Of a DNA stretch of 64,000 bases, positions 58,358 through 64,000 are shown one piece after another. Position 1 is the stretch's first letter, and each line of letters opens with the position of its first letter. The translations under genes were made by a program, and so were the position numbers. Origin of the DNA: Planctomycetota bacterium (lineage in GTDB: Bacteria > Planctomycetota > Planctomycetia > Planctomycetales > Planctomycetaceae); the NCBI GenBank assembly GCA_022600195.1, contig JAHZKX010000016.1:1-64000 (forward strand). The letters run 5' to 3'. The notes below the pieces were generated by a model. The model saw only the letters and a list, made by a program, of their open reading frames with translations, had not been told where the DNA came from and did not search any database.

Positions 58358-60640
58358 ATGATCAAACCTCCCGCTGTACCACAAAAAAAAATGACGATTG
58401 CCATTATTGGCAATCCGAACACCGGCAAGAGCACGCTATTCAATCTCTTATCCGGCGGGTATGCACATATTGGTAACTTTCCCGGCGTGACAGTGGAAAA
58501 GAAAGTCGGCAGTGTGATCTGGGAAGACCGACAGATTGATCTGGTCGATTTGCCGGGAACATATAGTCTGGCGCCCCGTTCCATTGATGAAATGCTGGCG
58601 GTGGATGTTTTACTCGGGAGACAAAAAAGTGTTCCCCTTCCAGATGCCATTATCTGTATCGCTGATGCATCCAATCTGGAACGGAACTTTTATTTGTTCA
58701 GCCAGATTCTTGATTTGTCGATACCCGTCATACTGGTTCTAAATATGTGTGATCTTGCGAGGTCGCGCGGAATTGAGATTGACTCACAGGCTTTGTCAAA
58801 AAAACTAAACCTGCCCGTGGTCTGCACGGAGGCGCATCAGGGTAAAGGCATCGATGAACTGAAATCGGCAATTTTGAAGATGGGCGTGGGGGCAGAACAT
58901 CAACCATTGGCGCTCTTTCCCGATGTTTTTTATCAAGAACGAAATCTGCTCAAGGAAAAGCTGCAGGACGATGCGCAGCAGGGAGCACCCAATTTTCTGG
59001 TCGACCGGTTATTGCTGGATGTTGGCGGATATGTGGAATCTTACTTCGAACATCATACGCACGACGGTTTGATCGACGAATTGAATCAGGCACGTACGCG
59101 ATTGAAGGCAGCAGGTTGTGCCGTCCCGGCGATGGAAGCCCGCTTGCGTTATGGTTGGGCTGGCGAACTGTTACAGGGTGTGGTGCATCAGCCCGCTGAC
59201 GAACAGGTGACGATTTCTGATAAAATTGATCAGTGGATGACTCATCGCGTGTTCGGTTTTTTGTTCTTTTTCCTGCTGATGTTTTTTGTCTTTCAGTCGG
59301 TTTTCACCTGGGCTGGTCCTACCATGGATCTGATTGAATCTGGTCAGGAATTTGTGGATGGATCTGTGGAGTCTCTCATTCCCCCCGGCCCTTTACGGAG
59401 TCTGGTGGTAGATGGTGTGATTGCCGGCGTAGGAGGGGTGCTGATCTTTCTACCACAGATTGTGATTTTATATTTTTTCATTGCCGTGCTGGAAGACAGC
59501 GGATATATGGCACGGGCCGCGTTTATTATGGATCGTTTAATGCGGAGTCTGGGGCTGAGCGGGAAGTCGTTCATTCCGCTAATGTCCTCATTTGCCTGCG
59601 CTGTGCCGGGAATTATGGCAACGCGCGTGATTGAAAATCGTCACGAGCGACTGACGACGATTCTGGTAGCCCCTTTAATGAGCTGTTCGGCCCGCTGGCC
59701 CGTTTATACGCTTTTCATTGCCGCCTTCATTCCGAATATCGCTTATCTTTCCATTGCCAATAGTCCGATCGTGACATTACAGGGAATCGTTTTGTTTGGC
59801 ATGTCATCCATTGGTGCATTGGTCGCGATTCCTGTGGCCTGGATTCTAAAGCGATTTTTCTTTCAAGGAGATGTGGCGCCGTTTGTGATGGAACTGCCGG
59901 ACTACAAATGGCCTTCTCCGCGCAATGTGATTTTGCGTGTTTACCGCCGTGCGAAATCGTTTGTGGTCAAAGCGGGTACTTTGATTTTTACAACATCGAT
60001 CATCATCTGGGCTGCCGGCTATTTTCCTGGAGATCACAGTGAACAGTTTCAGATCCAGAGTCGGATTGAATCGAATGAGGCTTCACTGGGGCAAATCGAA
60101 GATCAGCTTGCTTCCGTAACAGAAGGCGACCAGGAGTCTCTTAAGGAATTACAGAATCAACAAACACTGCTCACCAGCGAACAGGCAGATTTGTATGAGA
60201 AACAAAATCAGGTGAGCAGCCAGTTGGTTGAAACCAGTTTTCTTGGTATGTCCGGGCATTGGATTGAGCCGGTTGTGAAACCCCTGGGTTGGGACTGGAA
60301 AATTGGTGTGGGTGTGATTGCTTCATTCCCCGCGCGGGAAGTGATCATCTCGACGTTAGGGACTATTTACAGTTTAGGCGGAGATGCTGAAGACGAGAGT
60401 GGTTTGATCGGGTCAATTCGCGCTGCCACCTGGCCTGATGGCAGGAAAGTATTCAATATTCCCGTGGCGATCTCGATTATGGTATTCTTTGCATTATGTG
60501 CCCAATGTGCGGCGACCTTGATGGTAATTCAGCGTGAAACGAACAGTTGGTTCTGGCCTGTGGTTTCGTTTACTTATATGACCGCTCTGGCCTACGTGGG
60601 TGCGTTTATTTCCTACCAGGTGGGTATGTTCTTTGTATAA
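58358..60640 (+). CDS. feoB: Ferrous iron transporter FeoB
   Basis: 760 residues. The N-terminal G domain has G1 GNPNTGKS (18-25), G3 DLPGTYS (65-71) and G4 NMCD (130-133), followed by the GDI helical domain (to about 275). The membrane part has Gate motifs VGGVLIFLPQIVILYFFIAVLEDSGYMARAAFIMDR with CAVPGIMA and CSARWPVY, the usual Cys/Pro sites. Between Gate regions, residues about 560-625 are a Gln/Glu-rich coiled coil (QIEDQLASVTEG, LTSEQADLYEKQNQ). It imports Fe2+ across the inner membrane. The ribosome site is weak. Confidence 0.96.
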   Translation: MIKPPAVPQKKMTIAIIGNPNTGKSTLFNLLSGGYAHIGNFPGVTVEKKVGSVIWEDRQIDLVDLPGTYSLAPRSIDEMLAVDVLLGRQKSVPLPDAIICIADASNLERNFYLFSQILDLSIPVILVLNMCDLARSRGIEIDSQALSKKLNLPVVCTEAHQGKGIDELKSAILKMGVGAEHQPLALFPDVFYQERNLLKEKLQDDAQQGAPNFLVDRLLLDVGGYVESYFEHHTHDGLIDELNQARTRLKAAGCAVPAMEARLRYGWAGELLQGVVHQPADEQVTISDKIDQWMTHRVFGFLFFFLLMFFVFQSVFTWAGPTMDLIESGQEFVDGSVESLIPPGPLRSLVVDGVIAGVGGVLIFLPQIVILYFFIAVLEDSGYMARAAFIMDRLMRSLGLSGKSFIPLMSSFACAVPGIMATRVIENRHERLTTILVAPLMSCSARWPVYTLFIAAFIPNIAYLSIANSPIVTLQGIVLFGMSSIGALVAIPVAWILKRFFFQGDVAPFVMELPDYKWPSPRNVILRVYRRAKSFVVKAGTLIFTTSIIIWAAGYFPGDHSEQFQIQSRIESNEASLGQIEDQLASVTEGDQESLKELQNQQTLLTSEQADLYEKQNQVSSQLVETSFLGMSGHWIEPVVKPLGWDWKIGVGVIASFPAREVIISTLGTIYSLGGDAEDESGLIGSIRAATWPDGRKVFNIPVAISIMVFFALCAQCAATLMVIQRETNSWFWPVVSFTYMTALAYVGAFISYQVGMFFV

Positions 60641-60698
60641 CAAAGTCAATCATTGCGAATGTGTGACCATCATTCCTCTTTGAGAATGAGTTTCTGTT

Positions 60699-60893
60699 AT
60701 GAATCAGATTGATGGACAATTGGCTGGTGCCCTTTTCATTGTTGCGGGGGCGGTCTTTTTTCTGACTCGCCGCATCTTACGTTTTTTCAAACAGCGATCT
60801 GGCTGTAGTGGTAGTTCGTGTACAGGCTGTGAAGTCGGGGCGGTCAAGACTCCTGATTTTGTATCTCTGGACCAGTTGAAGCATTCTGAATAG
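60699..60893 (+). CDS. FeoB-associated Cys-rich membrane protein
   Basis: 64 residues: a single membrane helix (LAGALFIVAGAVFFLT), a basic patch (RRILRFFKQR) and the Cys cluster SGCSGSSCTGCEVG. This is the layout of the small Cys-rich proteins encoded after feoB (FeoB-associated Cys-rich family). It may help iron transfer or assembly of the Feo complex. It starts 58 bp after feoB. Confidence 0.85.
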   Translation: MNQIDGQLAGALFIVAGAVFFLTRRILRFFKQRSGCSGSSCTGCEVGAVKTPDFVSLDQLKHSE

Positions 60894-60999
60894 TTTCGAA
60901 TTTCTCTCAGATTTGCGAATTGATTTGATCTGTTGAGCGTACTTTTTCGTTTGTAGAAAGAGTAAGCATGATATCAATATGAAATCAAGGAGCAAGATG

Positions 61000-61938
61000 A
61001 TGACTGAAGAGAGAATTTTTCAACCGATGTCGGGTTGGTTTCCGTTGACAGTCTGTCTGTGTGGGTTGCCACTGGGTCTGTTCTTGTTTGTAGCCGGAGT
61101 CAGCTTCGAAAATGCCCTGCTTGTTATAATGGCGGTTGTTATTGTCCCGGCATGCCTCATCGGCTTGTTTGGATGTATGGCGATTGCCCCGAATCAGGCC
61201 CGTGTGCTGTTGTTGTTCGGTGAGTATAAGGGGTCGGTGATGCAATCCGGTTTTTTCTGGGTGAATCCCTTTTTCACGAAACACAAAATCTCTTTGAGGA
61301 TTCGTAATTTTGAAACCGGATCGATTTCGACTCCGGAACAGAAAGACCAGACCGGAAAAGTGATTCAGATGAAAAGTCGCTCGGCTGGAAAGCCATCCAA
61401 GGTGAATGACCGGGACGGAAATCCGATTGATATTTCGACTGTCGTGGTCTGGCGCGTGGTCAATACAGCAGAAGCGATGTTTGAGGTCGATGATTATGAA
61501 GATTTTGTGGCGGTTCAAAGTGAAGCGGCCTTACGTAATCTTGCGAGTCGTCATCCTTACGATAGCGAAGACCATGAAGTTTCTTTACGTGGTAACACCA
61601 CAGAAGTCTGTGACCAGTTGAAAGTTGATATCCAGGAACGTCTGGATAAAGCCGGCGTGGAAGTAATTGAAGCACGTATTAGCCATCTGGCCTACTCACC
61701 GGAAATCGCCGCTGCAATGTTACAGCGACAACAGGCACAGGCAGTCGTGGCAGCTCGCACGAAAATCGTAGAAGGGGCGGTGGGCATGGTCGAAATGGCA
61801 TTAGACCATCTGGCTGAAAGGAAAGTGGTCGAGCTGGATAACAACTATCGCGCAGCCATGGTTTCGAACCTGCTGGTCGTGCTGTGTAGTGACCGGCATA
61901 CTCAACCGGTGGTGAATACAGGAAGTTCACATCAGTAA
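61000..61938 (+). CDS. SPFH/band-7 (stomatin-like) membrane protein
   Basis: 312 residues; AAGGAG lies 7 bp before the ATG at 61000 (a second ATG at 60997 is 4 bp away). Two N-terminal membrane segments (about 15-35, 40-65) precede the SPFH domain: [81 protein letters not shown] helical tail, [35 protein letters not shown], ends it. Such proteins form oligomeric rings in membrane microdomains. It may be expressed with feo but is 106 bp further on. Confidence 0.9.
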   Translation: MTEERIFQPMSGWFPLTVCLCGLPLGLFLFVAGVSFENALLVIMAVVIVPACLIGLFGCMAIAPNQARVLLLFGEYKGSVMQSGFFWVNPFFTKHKISLRIRNFETGSISTPEQKDQTGKVIQMKSRSAGKPSKVNDRDGNPIDISTVVVWRVVNTAEAMFEVDDYEDFVAVQSEAALRNLASRHPYDSEDHEVSLRGNTTEVCDQLKVDIQERLDKAGVEVIEARISHLAYSPEIAAAMLQRQQAQAVVAARTKIVEGAVGMVEMALDHLAERKVVELDNNYRAAMVSNLLVVLCSDRHTQPVVNTGSSHQ

Positions 61939-62309
61939 TCACTGAATTGAGATGAAGATCGCGGTGATTGTCTGCAAATGAAGAAGAGGGTTATGAGTGA
62001 TTCCTCATAACCCTCTCACCGTTTAGGGACTAGCATCTACTCAATAAAAAAAGAGTTACGATAAATAAATTGTAACCGGTTGCCTGCTATCAGGGAATTG
62101 TTCGCGCGACGGCCAATCTTACTGTAGAAATAGAACAAAATTTCAAATTTTAACAGAAGAGTATTTAACTCAGTAGAATCGCCAGGGATTTCTACTTTGA
62201 CTCAGAATTCACATGAGACGGGTGGGTGACTGGATCGTCCGGAAGAATCGTTCGAAGAAAGGGAGCAGATCGCGTGCGGTTTGAGCTTCAGGTCGAACGG
62301 AATTCTCAC
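61939..62309. other. Convergent intergenic region
   Basis: 371 bp between the SPFH gene and the end of the FecR-domain gene. It contains a 13-bp stem-loop at 61985-62016. Nothing else is recognised. Confidence 0.35.
61985..62016. terminator. Stem-loop terminator of the SPFH gene
   Basis: A perfect 13-bp stem (AGAGGGTTATGAG / CTCATAACCCTCT) with a 6-nt loop starts 46 bp after the SPFH stop. There is no long T-run after it, so it may act partly by blocking 3' exonucleases or on both strands. Confidence 0.6.
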
Positions 62310-64000
62310 TTAAGGCTTGTCTTTGGAATTCTGGAATCTGGAAACAGACTCCCAGGTTGTGCCGATGCGAAGTTCATCGAAGAAGAAAGCGCAATATTTC
62401 CCTACCTGGAATCTCACGTGTTCATAGACAGTCGAATCGTCATAGGGGGCTGAAATGCATGTCCAAACCAAAGGTTCCTCTTGCGGGATTTGTTCTGAAT
62501 GAGAAAACACACGCAGGAATACCTGGTCTGGGGAATTCTTGCTGGCAACAATTTTGGCAATGAATAAATAGGGTTTGTCATACGAAATCGGCGGCGCTTT
62601 TGTGACCGTCTCGATGGGGGTATGCAAGGATGGATAATTATCTGAGCCAATACTGAATTGAATTTTCCCCGCATTTATTTTTTTGTCATTTGGATTGTCT
62701 AACGTCCGAAAAGAGATATTTCCATACTGGTTCTGGGTCGTAGACGCAGATGAGGGTGATGCTTTCTCAAGGAAAATACTGAGATAGTAGACCGCATCAG
62801 TATCGAGCCGTAAGGGTTTTTTTAAAGTGCGCCAGGATTGACTACTTTGATTGAATTCGATGCAACCTGTTTGATCTGACGAAAGTAATTTTGGAAGTAG
62901 TGTTTTTTCAGGGTGACTTGTTGCCGGGCTCAGTTTTAATATTTGGGTCTTGCCATTTTTTCTGTTTTGTAAACCAAGTCTCCAGTTGCGCCAGGGACCT
63001 ACCCAGCCTGTTCCGCCATGTTGCCATTTCGATTGTGACTTCAGATCAGTTTTCCTGAAGGGGTGAAAGCCATCGTAGGCAATCAGCTCTTCACGAGAGG
63101 CTTTCGGATCCTTGGCTTTTTTGGGTACTTTTCGTTGAAACTTATCAGGTTCCAATGCAATTACTTTGTTGGTCTTGTTATCGATGTACTGTGCGACACC
63201 TTCGTTGACAATCTGAATATTTGGATCAACGTTAGAAGAATCTTCAATGGGCTGAATTCGCACAGAGCCTTCAAAAACATGTAATTCGGTGCCTAAATTC
63301 TCTTCAACCTTGATTCCATATTCAGTGCCGACATCAAAAAATTTCGCCTGTGAAGTGACGAGTTCGAATTCCGGTGCCGATTCATATCCGTGCAGCACAA
63401 CTGAGCCTGAGAGTAATTTGGCAGAGTTCGCAGATGCGATTTTGAGTTCAGTTGGACCCTCCAGAACCAGACCGATTCCGCTGTCAAAACGAAATTCAGC
63501 GATGCCTTCTTTCAGGAAAAGATGTTTGGATAATAATCGTTGTCCAGAAAATTGAGGAGGGTTGTAATTGCCCCATTTGCACTCCGTCGATCGCACGAGA
63601 GTGGCCACATAAGTTTCGGGTAAATCATTTGTCGGTGTGGCCACTTTTTCGGGATGCGTTTTTGACGGGAAAAAACGTTCCCCCATGAAAAATTCTGAGC
63701 ATAAAAGTAGCATGACAGAAGTAGCGGCGACGGCAATATAGCTGAGTAGAGAAGATTTCTTCTGAGTTTTGCCGGCGACTGGCTTCAATGAAGCAATTTT
63801 GCTTTGAGGAATATTTGAGGTAAAGACGCCGTCGAGTTCTTTTAATCTCTCAACAGTGTGATTATTGATTCCGGTATTGATATCCACATAATCAAAGTAA
63901 GTCTGCCTTGCTTCTGGGTTCTCGAGTAGATATTGCTCAACTTCTTCAAATTCTGATTGGGATAATTCGCCGTCAGAAAGCCGACTTAACAATCGACTAA
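62310..64000 (-). CDS. FecR-domain protein, 5' end outside window
   Basis: At least 560 residues; the frame is open to the window edge with only a TTG near it, so the true start probably lies beyond 64000. The N-terminal part (LSRLSDGELSQSEFEEVEQYLLENPEARQTYFDY) resembles the anti-sigma N-domain of planctomycete FecR-like proteins. One membrane segment follows (LLSYIAVAATSVMLLLC, about 85-105). Then comes a FecR domain (AKLLSGSVVLHGYESAPEFELVTSQAKFFDVGTEYGI, ELHVFEGSVRI). The C-terminal half is beta-rich and possibly LamG-like. It is likely an anti-sigma regulator paired with an ECF sigma factor outside the window. Confidence 0.8.
   Translation of the reverse strand, partial: SRLLSRLSDGELSQSEFEEVEQYLLENPEARQTYFDYVDINTGINNHTVERLKELDGVFTSNIPQSKIASLKPVAGKTQKKSSLLSYIAVAATSVMLLLCSEFFMGERFFPSKTHPEKVATPTNDLPETYVATLVRSTECKWGNYNPPQFSGQRLLSKHLFLKEGIAEFRFDSGIGLVLEGPTELKIASANSAKLLSGSVVLHGYESAPEFELVTSQAKFFDVGTEYGIKVEENLGTELHVFEGSVRIQPIEDSSNVDPNIQIVNEGVAQYIDNKTNKVIALEPDKFQRKVPKKAKDPKASREELIAYDGFHPFRKTDLKSQSKWQHGGTGWVGPWRNWRLGLQNRKNGKTQILKLSPATSHPEKTLLPKLLSSDQTGCIEFNQSSQSWRTLKKPLRLDTDAVYYLSIFLEKASPSSASTTQNQYGNISFRTLDNPNDKKINAGKIQFSIGSDNYPSLHTPIETVTKAPPISYDKPYLFIAKIVASKNSPDQVFLRVFSHSEQIPQEEPLVWTCISAPYDDSTVYEHVRFQVGKYCAFFFDELRIGTTWESVSRFQNSKDKP

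Overview
The window looks like chromosomal DNA of a planctomycete, most likely a Gimesia/Planctomyces-like member of the Planctomycetales. I infer this from lineage-typical families: a DUF1559 pseudopilin-like protein, a BBP7-type outer membrane barrel, a secreted PQQ-propeller protein with a DWSQWRGPSRDG start, a PmoA/DUF6807 protein, several Tat-exported sugar isomerase and Gfo/Idh/MocA proteins, a FecR-domain protein and tandem DUF3467. Base composition is moderate and the genes are loosely packed, with many intergenic gaps of 300-800 bp. No rRNA, tRNA, CRISPR array, prophage or insertion sequence was found. The species cannot be fixed from the sequence alone.

Layout. 0-7 kb: end of an unknown gene, a methyltransferase, a class II photolyase with a PQQ-propeller protein, then a SulP transporter fused to a beta-carbonic anhydrase. 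7-9.7 kb: a GntR regulator divergent from a secreted LamG protein, with palindromic operator candidates between them. 9.7-15 kb: a three-gene ABC exporter operon and a DUF58 protein. 15.6-23.4 kb: a zinc-ribbon protein, the dnaG-rpoD operon, a coiled-coil zinc-ribbon protein and a prenyltransferase-like toroid. 24-29.4 kb: a giant surface protein that joins an inverse-autotransporter-type barrel to a beta-helix passenger, followed by a BBP7 barrel. 29.4-41 kb: a carbohydrate-use neighbourhood (DUF6807, GntP permease, PL10 pectate lyase, two sugar isomerase/epimerases, Gfo/Idh/MocA oxidoreductase, secreted proteins). 41.6-43.7 kb: two genes resembling methanofuran/H4MPT-linked C1 cofactor biosynthesis proteins. 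44-50 kb: glmS, ispH, tandem DUF3467, DinB and a GT2-GtrA fusion. 50.4-53.8 kb: cpaF-tadB-tadC of a Tad system. 54-57 kb: small hypotheticals, another isomerase and the DUF1559 protein. 58-62 kb: a feoA-feoB-Cys-rich iron uptake operon with a convincing promoter/operator, and an SPFH protein. The window ends inside a FecR-domain gene.

How the genes work together. dnaG and rpoD form the core replication-transcription operon. The 29-41 kb genes fit uptake and breakdown of pectin- or gluconate-type sugars. The feo genes form a ferrous-iron importer, probably controlled by an iron-sensing repressor. The most unusual items are the barrel/beta-helix protein at 24.1-28.0 kb, the split LamG protein at 8-9.7 kb, the two candidate regulatory palindrome systems, and the C1-cofactor gene pair.
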